A stretch of 57,586 nt of DNA, taken from contig JAUWLH010000001.1 in the NCBI GenBank assembly GCA_030613835.1, positions 1 to 57,586 of the forward strand, read 5' to 3'. A model generated the notes under the pieces. It was not told the DNA's origin, searched no databases, and was given only the letters and a program-made list of their open reading frames with translations. The stretch is from Candidatus Bathyarchaeota archaeon. Lineage in GTDB: Archaea; Thermoproteota; Bathyarchaeia; TCS64. Shown here piece after piece: positions 16,087-23,710 of the stretch. Within the stretch, counting starts at the first letter, position 1; each line of letters opens with the position of its first letter. A program made the position numbers and the translations under genes.

Positions 16087-17538
16087 TTAGCCCACGAACT
16101 TTGGCCTGTCTTGCAGGTAGATGGGTAGCGGGACTGGTTTGTATGGTTTTCCAGTGGTCTCTGCATGGATTTTCTCCTGTAGCTCTAGGACGCTTAACTG
16201 GTCTGGTTTCTTCTGTCCCCTGACGCGTACTCCATACCTTTCTACGTCTGCCTCCTTCTCGCCGACGACGATGATGTAGGGGATCCACTCCTTCTCGGCC
16301 TCCCTGATCTTCTTGCCGACGGTCTCGTCCCTGTTGTCGATGTCGACGCGGACTCTGCTGAACTGTCCCATGATCCTGTCTGCTAGCTCCACGTAATCGC
16401 TACTGACGGGGATAATCCTCGTCTGTGTGGGGGCTAGCCACAGTGGCAGGCTTGGCTTGATGCCTTTCTTCATGTCGAAGGCTGCCTTCTCTAGGAGCGC
16501 GTAGATGTCGCGCTCGATGGCCCCGCTTGGGCTGCAATGGAGTATGTAGGGGTGCTTTTGTACTCCGTCCTCGTCCATGTACTTTATGTCGTAGCGTTCA
16601 CCGTTCTCGACGTCGATCTGGTCGGTGGCCAGGGCGGATGCCTTGTCTAGGTTATCCACGAAGTTCATGTCCCATTTTATCATGTAGTAGAACGAGCGCT
16701 CGTCCCACAGTTCGATGAGCGCTGGTTTGCCGTGTGACTTGACCAGTTCCTTCACTAGACCCATGTTCTCTTCCCAGAAGTCCTTGACCATCCTGACAGC
16801 TAGCTCGTAATCGGATTTTTCGAGTCCGATTCCTTCGAGGACGTCCTGGCTAAGCTTGAACCTTTTCTTGTACTCCTCCTTTGCCTGGTCCATGTCCTTG
16901 CAGAAGGCGTGGACATCTGGCATTGTGAATGCCCTGAGCCTTCTGAGGCCTGTTAGCTCGCCCCGTTGCTCCCTCCTGAAGCTGTACCTAGTCATCTCGT
17001 AGATTTTCATGGGCAGGTTCCTGTAGCTGATGGTGGCGTCGTGGCTCATGAGGAACTGGCCGAAGCATGCGGCGAACCTCATGAAGTACTTGGTGTCGTC
17101 TGACTCTATTGTGTACTGCCTGGCGGGGAACCTGTTGAGGTAGCGCTTGAGTGTGGGGTGCTCCATGCTGTACATGAGTGGGGTCTCTACCTCCATCCCT
17201 CCGTACTGTTGGACCATACTGGTGACGTACTCTTCCAGTAGGGCTTTAATCATCCTGCCCTTGGGGTAGTACCTGAAGTTCCCTGGGTCGGACGCCGGCT
17301 CGTAGTCCACCAGCTCCAGGCTTCTCATGAGCCCTATGTGTGGTGACGCGCGAGTGACTGTTCTGTCCTTCTCATACTCGTATCCGCTGAACTTGCGGAG
17401 GTTGTCGTGGCCCTTGAAGTCGAACTCGTCGAACTCCCAGAGCTTTCCGTCGGTGTCTAGTATGTGCCAGTAGCTTCGTAGCTTCTCTTCAGCTTTGAGG
17501 GCTTCTGACACTACTTCCTCTCTATTTTTCTCGCTCAT
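16087..17538 (-). CDS. thrS: Threonyl-tRNA synthetase without editing domain
   Basis: 483 aa class II synthetase that charges tRNA-Thr. After a ~70-residue linker (SYWHILDTDGKLWEFDEFDF), the catalytic core shows GNFRYYPKGRMIKALLEEYV, FAACFGQFLMSHDATISYRNLP (zinc Cys), motif 2 in TRYSFRREQRGELTGLRRLRAFTMPDVHAF (zinc His) and motif 3 near HCSPSGAIERDIYALLE (zinc His). The C-terminal anticodon-binding domain begins near PSLPLWLAPTQTRIIPVS. The ~140-aa N-terminal domain that edits Ser-tRNA-Thr in most archaeal ThrRS is missing, and the preceding gene cannot supply it. This resembles crenarchaeal ThrRS-1, which relies on a separate editing protein. A structured leader precedes the gene. Confidence 0.93.
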   Translation of the reverse strand: MSEKNREEVVSEALKAEEKLRSYWHILDTDGKLWEFDEFDFKGHDNLRKFSGYEYEKDRTVTRASPHIGLMRSLELVDYEPASDPGNFRYYPKGRMIKALLEEYVTSMVQQYGGMEVETPLMYSMEHPTLKRYLNRFPARQYTIESDDTKYFMRFAACFGQFLMSHDATISYRNLPMKIYEMTRYSFRREQRGELTGLRRLRAFTMPDVHAFCKDMDQAKEEYKKRFKLSQDVLEGIGLEKSDYELAVRMVKDFWEENMGLVKELVKSHGKPALIELWDERSFYYMIKWDMNFVDNLDKASALATDQIDVENGERYDIKYMDEDGVQKHPYILHCSPSGAIERDIYALLEKAAFDMKKGIKPSLPLWLAPTQTRIIPVSSDYVELADRIMGQFSRVRVDIDNRDETVGKKIREAEKEWIPYIIVVGEKEADVERYGVRVRGQKKPDQLSVLELQEKIHAETTGKPYKPVPLPIYLQDRPKFVG

Positions 17539-17539
17539 T

Positions 17540-17710
17540 GGTTATTCACTTCCAGGGAAAATGGGTTCGGTCCATTACCGTCGCTGGGTCTGTTACATAC
17601 GGCGGAGTTGCAGCTAATAGAATCGTTTCGGGCCTTTCGGCCTAAGCTGTTTGGCGGGACATCACCGCGTTCTCCTCTCACACCCAGAATGTGATCGCCC
17701 ACTTATATTT
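17540..17710 (-). promoter_or_regulatory. TATA box and structured thrS leader
   Basis: On the minus strand AAATATAAG (plus 17702-17710) is a plausible TATA box, placing a transcript start near 17680. The leader would be about 140 nt, GC-rich and well folded: GGCC-GAAA-GGCC (17631-17642) is a perfect GNRA-capped hairpin, enclosed by CAGCT/AGCTG (17611-17615 with 17645-17649), and AATGG/CCATT (17560-17564 with 17572-17576) forms a 5-bp hairpin with a 7-base loop just before the start. Most neighbours have short or no leaders, so a cis-acting or independent RNA is possible. Confidence 0.4.
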
Positions 17711-17720
17711 TATTATGGTT

Positions 17721-18389
17721 TTACCTGTCCACGAGTTGGGCTTTTTTTATGTTGTACCTGCCGCTGACGCCGTCCCACGTCCTCTCGGCCTCGTGGATCT
17801 CGATGCGTCTGGTGAACCAGGGGGCGTCTACCACTAGGCTCTCGTACTCACCGCCCTCGCCGCACATGTCGACACCGAACCTGTCGTTGAGGTTCCTGAG
17901 CTTTGTGATCCTCTCGGGGGTTAATGGCTCCCCGAGCCAGCTCTGGTCCAGTCCGTGGGCTGCAACGGCTGAGAATATGATCTGCATTCCGCTGGACAGC
18001 ATCTCGTGGAGCAGCTGCTCCCTGTCCCTTGCCCAGAGGGGGGAGAGGTGGGTCAGGCCCAGTTCATGGCAGAGCCTGTTGACCCTGTCTGCCTGGTACT
18101 TGCTGGCGATGGCCCCGGTGATGACGCCGTCGATGTCGAGCGTGGAGAGGGTCTCCTTGAGGTCATCCAGTTCATTCTCCTTTTCTCCCTCGGTCTTGGC
18201 TTCCACGTAGGGGATTCCCCATGCCTCGGCCTGGAGCCTTGTGACGTCGATGTTTACGGTGTGGAACATGTAGCTGTTTGGATTCTCCGGTTTCATGGAG
18301 ACCATGTATGATAGCTGGTGTTCCCGCTGCATGAGGTGGGCGGCGTAGACGCTGTCTTTCCCGCCGCTGAGAAGTGAGGCCAGGCGCAT
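17721..18389 (-). CDS. dph6: Diphthine-ammonia ligase
   Basis: 222 aa ATP-PPi-loop protein (DUF71). The SGGKDS motif is at residues 8-13. The C-terminal signature GEGGEYESLVVDAPWF is diagnostic of Dph6 and close archaeal relatives. It performs the last step of diphthamide synthesis, amidating diphthine on EF-2. GAIASKYQADRVNRLCHELGL and SPLWARDREQLL are also family features. Length is typical. Upstream is a 554-bp region without a clear gene. Confidence 0.93.
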   Translation of the reverse strand: MRLASLLSGGKDSVYAAHLMQREHQLSYMVSMKPENPNSYMFHTVNIDVTRLQAEAWGIPYVEAKTEGEKENELDDLKETLSTLDIDGVITGAIASKYQADRVNRLCHELGLTHLSPLWARDREQLLHEMLSSGMQIIFSAVAAHGLDQSWLGEPLTPERITKLRNLNDRFGVDMCGEGGEYESLVVDAPWFTRRIEIHEAERTWDGVSGRYNIKKAQLVDR

Positions 18390-18943
18390 GAGGGGTATCC
18401 GTCGGCTTCACTGATATTGTTTCTTGTGCCGACCTGGTTGAGATATCGAGAAAAAGCCCTTGATCGCTTTTCTCCCCTTTTAGCCCTTACATACACGCTT
18501 TTGTCACTTTTCGAAAATAGGCTGTTTTATGGATTCTTTTATTGAAACGGGGCTGGGTTCTCGTTTGTGAGTGTACCTCCCATCCCCTTTTTGACTTTTT
18601 TTTCTGGTGCATGGAATCTTGGAAAAAGTGTGTGATTTCTTGTGTCAAGTAGCATGCAATAACGGGAAAAAATTTCTTTGAGAAGTGGGGTTGATGTCTT
18701 CCTTCGCAGGATTCGTTCAACCCCTGGGTGGTCCAATTGATCCCTGAACCACCCAGTACAGTCCCCTTATGCGCCAAGATAAACGTTCTTCATGGATTGG
18801 ATCGAGTAAACTGCGTCGTAAGGAAAGTGCGCGCGTGTGGAGTCCCCACCCCCGCATTTAACCTTCCAACTCATGAGAAATTAATAGGGATTATACATCA
18901 ATAGTTACATTGTAGTAACCTACTATAAGGAAAATAAAAAAAA
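18390..18943. other. Gene-free stretch with twin hairpins
   Basis: No frame here looks coding: the longest, minus 18487-18777, has no family resemblance. The stretch contains two adjacent perfect hairpins at 18687-18724 and 18724-18756, and a smaller dyad near 18902-18917. It probably carries promoters for the two flanking minus-strand genes (dph6 downstream of it) and possibly a small RNA. Confidence 0.45.
18687..18756 (-). ncRNA. Candidate two-hairpin small RNA
   Basis: GGGGTTGA (18687-18694) pairs perfectly with TCAACCCC (18717-18724), and CTGGGTGGT (18724-18732) pairs perfectly with ACCACCCAG (18748-18756). Read on the minus strand the pair of hairpins is followed about 20 bases later by a TTTTTT run (plus 18668-18674 is A-rich), which is a possible archaeal terminator. 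No promoter is clear, so the call is tentative. Confidence 0.25.
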
Positions 18944-19924
18944 TTAGGCGAGGGTTATCCCTACGCCTTTCGCCCTTGCAAGCTCGTACACCTTGCTCGC
19001 GGTACCTACGTCCTGAATCGCCAGACCGGTAGCTTTGAACATGGTGATCTCGTCGGGACTCTCCCTGCCCTTCTTCTTGCCGGCGACGATCTCACCCATC
19101 TCGGCGTAGATGTCATCCTCAGTGATGACCCCCTCCTCCTTGGGCACCTTGAAGTCACCGACCACGAACGCCTGTGGGATGAAGTCAACAACTCTCTTGT
19201 CGCACTTCACGATGACACTGGTCATGAGCTCCCTCTTGGCCCCCGTGTCGGCCCCGATGGCTGAAACGTGGCAACCCTTTTTGATCCATGCCCCATCGAT
19301 AAACGCCTTCGGGCTCGGAGTGCAAGTGATTAAAATATCGCTTCCCTCTGCTGCCTCCTTTGCGCTTCCAACCACCACGAACTCCGGTCCAGAGAACATC
19401 TCGCCCATCTCCTTAGCGAAAGCCTCCATTGCCGCGGGGATGATATCAAAGACCTTGATCTTCTTGACGTTTGGCCTGACCTCCATGAGTCCCATTACCT
19501 GGCTCCTGCCCTGGACACCCGTGCCGCAGACCCCCACGACCTCACTGTCCTCCCTACTTAGGTACTTGATGCCGGTGGCACCTGCCGCGCCGGTCCTCAG
19601 GGCGGTGATGTACGTACCGTCCATGATGGCCAGCGGGACTCCGTTGTCCGGGCTGTTGAGTATGATCCTAGCGATAACGGCGGGTAGCCCGTAAGCCTTC
19701 TTGTTGCCCGGGTGAACCGTCACGATCTTTGTGCCCGCCGCGCCCAGACCGGGCATGTACGCCGGCATGGCGATGAGCACGCCCTTGTCGAAGTGAAGGT
19801 AAACCCTCGGGGGCATCTCGATGTTATCGTTGCCCATCTCCCTGAAGCCCCCTTCAACGGCCTCAAAGGTACTCTTCATGTCAAGGACTTCCTTGACCTC
19901 ATCCTGTGTTAAATAGAGTGTCAT
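18944..19924 (-). CDS. Alanine dehydrogenase / ornithine cyclodeaminase family
   Basis: 326 aa, mu-crystallin/ornithine cyclodeaminase superfamily. The Rossmann motif GTGVQG is at 134-139, and the active-site region shows Lys66 (GTKIV), LRTGAAGATG (109-118) and ADTGAKREL. Archaeal members include the NAD-dependent alanine dehydrogenase AlaDH as well as cyclodeaminases and pyrroline reductases. The sequence alone does not decide among these. It is monocistronic, with an AT-rich region downstream and a 257-bp gap upstream that shows no other gene. Confidence 0.85.
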   Translation of the reverse strand: MTLYLTQDEVKEVLDMKSTFEAVEGGFREMGNDNIEMPPRVYLHFDKGVLIAMPAYMPGLGAAGTKIVTVHPGNKKAYGLPAVIARIILNSPDNGVPLAIMDGTYITALRTGAAGATGIKYLSREDSEVVGVCGTGVQGRSQVMGLMEVRPNVKKIKVFDIIPAAMEAFAKEMGEMFSGPEFVVVGSAKEAAEGSDILITCTPSPKAFIDGAWIKKGCHVSAIGADTGAKRELMTSVIVKCDKRVVDFIPQAFVVGDFKVPKEEGVITEDDIYAEMGEIVAGKKKGRESPDEITMFKATGLAIQDVGTASKVYELARAKGVGITLA

Positions 19925-20181
19925 ATCAAATCACACAAAGGTGGGCTGGCTGGATTATTAATGATTTCGAGAGAAGAGGCCAAACGGTACTTGCCATAAG
20001 GGATAACTCGTTGAACACCCCAAAGTATTGTAAAACATCAGCCAGAGAGTGAACTATCCCAGACACGGCTCATTACCCGGTAAATACAGACCATGGGCAA
20101 ACATTAACCACCCCACAACCCCTCTTACCTCAAACTCAACCCGGTGCATGGGCCCTAGCGACACATCACAGACAGCGATTA

Positions 20182-20676
20182 ATGGACACCAATGCGGCGA
20201 ACGACCCCGAGACCATAACGAGGATCAAGAAGGGACCATGCAAGGACGGCCTCATGTATGACAACAGGGTCTTCTTCTCACACCAGGAGGTAATCTGCTA
20301 CAAATACCTCAGGGGCATCAGCATCCCCGCCAAGAGGATGCACATGGAGTACCGAGTCGGGACCAAGCACATTGATTTCTTTCCCTTGAGGCGGGTGTTC
20401 TGGGAGCACCACCCGATCCTGCTGAAATTTGGCAAGGACCCCGTGAGGTACGGGGAGCAACGCAGGGCGATACTTGATCCCAAGGGCTACAGCCGCATCC
20501 CGTTAGTCGTGTCCTGTATCATGTTCAAGAACCAGAAAGATATCATGCAGAGGATGAGCGGTATGGGCGTGGATTTCAGGATCGGGAAAGTGCCTGAGCC
20601 CGGAATAACCTATTATATCCTAAACCTGAGAGAGGAGATGCGTATCGAACTCCTGATGGAGCCCGTGCTCTTTTAG
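20182..20676 (+). CDS. Uncharacterised protein, possibly PD-(D/E)XK-like
   Basis: 164 aa, not recognised as a named family. The central segment EYRVGTKHIDFFP followed by VFWEHHP is reminiscent of a nuclease core (Glu, IDF, then E-x-x), and the N-terminal part has HQEVICYKYLRG as such small nucleases often do. The usual lysine of the E-x-K motif is not present, so the assignment is weak. The C-terminus contains a beta-rich IGKVPEPGITYYILNL segment. Its TAG overlaps the stop of the convergent GPN GTPase gene. Confidence 0.65.
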   Translation: MDTNAANDPETITRIKKGPCKDGLMYDNRVFFSHQEVICYKYLRGISIPAKRMHMEYRVGTKHIDFFPLRRVFWEHHPILLKFGKDPVRYGEQRRAILDPKGYSRIPLVVSCIMFKNQKDIMQRMSGMGVDFRIGKVPEPGITYYILNLREEMRIELLMEPVLF

Positions 20677-21434
20677 GGTGAGAACTTGCCGCCGTCCGTG
20701 AAGGTCAGCATCAGCTTGGAGTAGAGATCAGCGAAGCCATCGTTGTTGAAGCTACTCACAGGGATCGGATCGAAGTCCATCCCAATCCTGCCTATGACCT
20801 CCATCATGTCCTGGCTCATAGACCTGTTCATGCCCGTGAGCCTAGCGTCAATGGACTCCTCAAGGGCGTAGGGGTCCTCGCTCCAGCTCATCATCTCTGC
20901 CAGTTCGCTCTCGCTGAGCAGATCCGTCTTGCTGAGAAGGTGGTACTGTGGGAGGAAGAACTTAGTGTTGATGGCGCTGGCCAGGAACATGTTCATGACA
21001 TAGTTCAGCGGGTCCCTGCACTGCAATCCATCGAAGATGTAGATGACCCCCTTCTCGGCGTCCGTCAGCTCTTGAGCTATCTGGGCCCCGATGTTCCTGA
21101 ACGCGAAAAGCTCCATCTGGCCGGGCGTGTCCACGATGCAGATATCTGGCGTAAAGTCCTCGATATCGTTGCTCAGATCCTCCACGATGCCTGCCATCAT
21201 GTCATGTGCCAGCATGAGCCCGCCGTTGGGCCCCAGGCCGTAGTCCTCCATGATCTCTTCCACCTTGATGTATTCCCTGACATCAACATTGGCGGCGTAT
21301 GGCAGAATCAGCGAGCCAGGGTCCAGGTTCACGGCCATAACGTCCTCCCTGTGGAACTCCAGGAAACGCGTGAACTTGGCAGTGAAGGTGCTCTTCCCAC
21401 TCCCCGCGGTCCCCAACACGAATATCAGATTCAG
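20673..21434 (-). CDS. GPN-loop GTPase
   Basis: 253 aa from a CTG start. It carries the P-loop GTAGSGKS (residues 8-15), NLDPG, the GPN insertion (YGLGPNGG), DTPGQMELF and SKTD. This is the GPN family, homodimeric in archaea; eukaryotic relatives assist RNA polymerase assembly. A conventional GTG exists at 21419 but starts inside strand beta-1, losing MNLIFV. The CTG at 21434 gives the normal GPN N-terminus, overlaps the TGA of the preceding gene as CTGA, and has GGAG eight bases upstream. It is translationally coupled to inositol-phosphate synthase. Confidence 0.92.
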   Translation of the reverse strand: MNLIFVLGTAGSGKSTFTAKFTRFLEFHREDVMAVNLDPGSLILPYAANVDVREYIKVEEIMEDYGLGPNGGLMLAHDMMAGIVEDLSNDIEDFTPDICIVDTPGQMELFAFRNIGAQIAQELTDAEKGVIYIFDGLQCRDPLNYVMNMFLASAINTKFFLPQYHLLSKTDLLSESELAEMMSWSEDPYALEESIDARLTGMNRSMSQDMMEVIGRIGMDFDPIPVSSFNNDGFADLYSKLMLTFTDGGKFSP

Positions 21435-22483
21435 GATGTGAACTCCCTGAACTTCTGATAGGCTTCCTGCATCATGTAACTCCTGGGAGGGCGCTTGAAT
21501 CCGTAGGCGCTCACCGCCTCCAGTGGCCCACCTGCCCCCTTGTCCATGGCGATCTTCAGTCCCCTGATGACGTCCACGAGGACTGCCCCGCTGTTGGGCC
21601 CGTCCTCGGTGCTTAGCTTCATGTCCAGGATGAAATCAGCCCCGCCGAAGTACTTTCCCTTGACGTAGAAGAAGCTGTCACGACCATTGATGAGGAAATC
21701 AACGAAATCAGCGGATCCGGACACCAACTCAAAATCGTACGGTATGTGCTTTTTGACCGCGTCTGTCTTGATGACCCTCTTCGTCTCCTTTGTCTTCTCC
21801 AGGGTATTGATAGACTCGCCTCCGCCGCCAACGTCAAGCTGGTAGCTCTTCTCGATCTTCACGCCCCTCTTGTCGAGGAACTCCAGGAGACCGATATGGA
21901 CGGCTGTTGCGCCCATCTGGCTCATGAGGTCATCACCCACAACAGGCAGCCCCGCTTTCTTGAATGCCGATGCCACTGATAGGTCATTTACGATACCCGA
22001 AGGGGTAGCGTTCAGGAAGCCACACCCTGCCTCAACGGCGGCCTCCGAGTATAGCCTGCTGGCCTTGTCGGATCCCCCACTGATGAGGTTGACGAGAACA
22101 TCTGTATTTGCCTCCATCAATACCGATGCGACGTCCACGGCCTCCACATCCGCCTTCTTTATCTGACTCATGGTTACGGCGTCCACGATATCCGGTGAGG
22201 GACCCATCTGGACCTTGACCCCTGTCTTCTCTAGCTCGTTGATCCTCGGGGCTTTGTTCGGCTCGGCGTAGATAGCCTTGGACACGTCTGTCCCTATCTT
22301 GTTCACGTCGATATCAAACGCAGCTACTACCTTGATGTCATCGATGCCGTAACCCCCTAGCTTCTCGTGGAGCAGACCGAGGCTGTTCCCGTTCTCCCTG
22401 TAGTACTGAATTCCCTGCAATAGTGAAGAGGCGCAGTTCCCGACGCCCGCAATAGCGATCCTGATATCACCCAAATCTCTCAC
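21431..22483 (-). CDS. ino1: Myo-inositol-1-phosphate synthase
   Basis: 350 aa, converts glucose 6-phosphate to inositol 1-phosphate with NAD, feeding archaeal inositol phospholipids or inositol-based solutes. The NAD-binding IAGVGNCASSLLQGI is near residue 12. Also seen are VVAAFDIDVNKIGTDVSKAI, LINLISGGSDKASR-type residues, the active-site block VVGDDLMSQMGATAVH, and SFFYVKGKYFGGADFILDMKLSTEDGPNSGAVLVD. The start is GTG at 22483. It is co-transcribed with the downstream GPN GTPase, and probably with the upstream acetyltransferase. Confidence 0.94.
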   Translation of the reverse strand: MRDLGDIRIAIAGVGNCASSLLQGIQYYRENGNSLGLLHEKLGGYGIDDIKVVAAFDIDVNKIGTDVSKAIYAEPNKAPRINELEKTGVKVQMGPSPDIVDAVTMSQIKKADVEAVDVASVLMEANTDVLVNLISGGSDKASRLYSEAAVEAGCGFLNATPSGIVNDLSVASAFKKAGLPVVGDDLMSQMGATAVHIGLLEFLDKRGVKIEKSYQLDVGGGGESINTLEKTKETKRVIKTDAVKKHIPYDFELVSGSADFVDFLINGRDSFFYVKGKYFGGADFILDMKLSTEDGPNSGAVLVDVIRGLKIAMDKGAGGPLEAVSAYGFKRPPRSYMMQEAYQKFREFTS

Positions 22484-22581
22484 CGTTCTTAACTACACTG
22501 GTCATACACGAGTATAGAAGCGTAACGTTTGAGGGCTACGAGTGAAAGAGAAAAGAATTATGAGAGTCTATGATTCGCGCG

Positions 22582-23040
22582 TTAATTCAAACTCTTTATC
22601 ATGATAAAGCCGTCCTCATCGCCGTAGTACCCCTTCGCGGTCCTCACGTACTGGTAGCCCCTCTTTCGGTACATGGCTTGGGCCCCCGTGTTTGTCTCTC
22701 TCACCTCAAGATAGATTACGTCTGCCCCGTTCTTCTGTAACCTGCCTTCAATCTCATCCATCAACAAGGTTCCAACTCCTCCCCCCTGATTATCCTTCCT
22801 GACGGCTATGTTCAGTACGTGTCCTACCGTCTGGTGGTCCCCCTCGTGACCCATCTTCTTTATCCCACCGATTGTATATCCGATGACCTCGTCATTCTCC
22901 AGCGCCACAAGGAACATTTCCCCCGTTAATCCCAGCATGAGTCGAAAAAAGTTCAGCGTCCAAGCAGTAGGGTAAACGCTCTGCTCTATCCCGTGGATGA
23001 TTTCAAGGTCATCCTCAACCGCCACCCGGAGAACTGCCAT
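22582..23040 (-). CDS. RimI-like N-acetyltransferase
   Basis: 152 aa GNAT acetyltransferase. The acetyl-CoA pyrophosphate loop is NQGGGVGTLLMDEI, preceded by LNIAVRKD and followed by LEVRETNTGAQAMYRKRGY, the pattern of RimI/Ard1 N-terminal acetyltransferases. It probably acetylates protein N-termini. Its ATG overlaps the TAA of a short upstream frame (TAATG at 23038-23042), implying that the frame is or was a real gene. Confidence 0.9.
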   Translation of the reverse strand: MAVLRVAVEDDLEIIHGIEQSVYPTAWTLNFFRLMLGLTGEMFLVALENDEVIGYTIGGIKKMGHEGDHQTVGHVLNIAVRKDNQGGGVGTLLMDEIEGRLQKNGADVIYLEVRETNTGAQAMYRKRGYQYVRTAKGYYGDEDGFIMIKSLN

Positions 23041-23180
23041 TATATCACTCTCATACCCGGGTTCTTTCCCATCTGGCCGAACCCGCCAAAGGTGAACGCC
23101 GTACCCCGTAATATGTCTAGCGCCGGGAAGGCAAGGGGCTTTCAGTAGGGTACAGGGAGGTACTGAGGGGGTACCCCCAT
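23040..23180 (-). pseudogene. Short ORF with one in-frame TGA upstream of rimI-like gene
   Basis: Reading from ATG 23180, with a strong GGAGGT four bases upstream (plus 23185-23190), the frame runs 46 codons to a TAA that overlaps the start of the acetyltransferase. Codon 13 is TGA (23142-23144). The predicted peptide is MGVPPQYLPVPY, stop, KPLAFPALDILRGTAFTFGG and a C-terminus rich in Gly. A TATA-like AATAAAAG (plus about 23206-23213) lies the right distance upstream. The family is not recognised. Either a nonsense mutation in a small gene, a recoded codon, or a 12-residue leader peptide. Confidence 0.4.
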
Positions 23181-23190
23181 CGATACCTCC
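23156..23190 (-). promoter_or_regulatory. Hairpin covering SD and ATG
   Basis: GGAGGTA (23156-23162) and TACCTCC (23184-23190) are perfect complements, and between them lies the 12-bp palindrome GGGGGTACCCCC (23167-23178). In the minus-strand mRNA the TACCTCC complement is the SD itself, and the ATG lies inside the loop. The fold would sequester the ribosome-binding site of the short frame at 23040-23180. Confidence 0.45.
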
Positions 23191-23236
23191 TCGATACGCT
23201 TTTATTCCGCCCTAATGAAATATCGCTAGTGATATA

Positions 23237-23506
23237 ATGGAACCACTGGTCCAAAGTATGATACAATTTCTCGTGACCTTCTCAACTTACCTTTTAACGA
23301 TGGCCTTTGCGGGGAGCTTCCTGGGCAGAACATGGATGGGGACAGTAGATATCTTCCTTCACAAGCTACTGAAAATCGATGTCACGGTGGGGAAGTACGT
23401 TTACTGGAAGTATTTCTGCACCATCGCGGACCCACCCAAACCCGTGCACCTTGAGAAGCCAAAGAACCTAACAGACCAGCTATTCTGCAAGTTCCTCGAC
23501 CTGTAG
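23237..23506 (+). CDS. Small single-span membrane protein
   Basis: 89 aa. The N-terminal 40 residues (MIQFLVTFSTYLLTMAFAGSFLG) form one hydrophobic segment. The rest is soluble and ends KPVHLEKPKNLTDQLFCKFLDL. I do not recognise a family. It is divergent from the rimI-like operon and lies 205 bp before HMG-CoA synthase. AT-rich sequence precedes the ATG. Confidence that it is expressed is moderate. Confidence 0.5.
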   Translation: MEPLVQSMIQFLVTFSTYLLTMAFAGSFLGRTWMGTVDIFLHKLLKIDVTVGKYVYWKYFCTIADPPKPVHLEKPKNLTDQLFCKFLDL

Positions 23507-23710
23507 GATCGCTGGAAACAGTTTTAACTTTAATATTTGAGAAAAATAATGTAGGATGCTTCGAGTAGCCAGAATATTCTCTTTCAAGATCATCGACCGG
23601 GTATCCGACCATGTATCAGTGTCGATAAATCGTTTTATGTCGTCTCATCTTACGCCAGATGTCGAGCGTCTTAAATATCATCCTTGCAGTTTCAACGGTA
23701 AATTCATTGG

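Noticed and set aside
17560..17576. T-arm-like hairpin near thrS suggesting a tRNA gene
   Set aside because: The 5-bp stem with a GTTCGGT loop does not place TTC-R-A correctly and no acceptor, D or anticodon arm surrounds it.
18487..18777. 96-codon minus-strand frame in the gene-free gap
   Set aside because: Its composition is unlike neighbouring genes and it spans the twin hairpins; no motif supports it.
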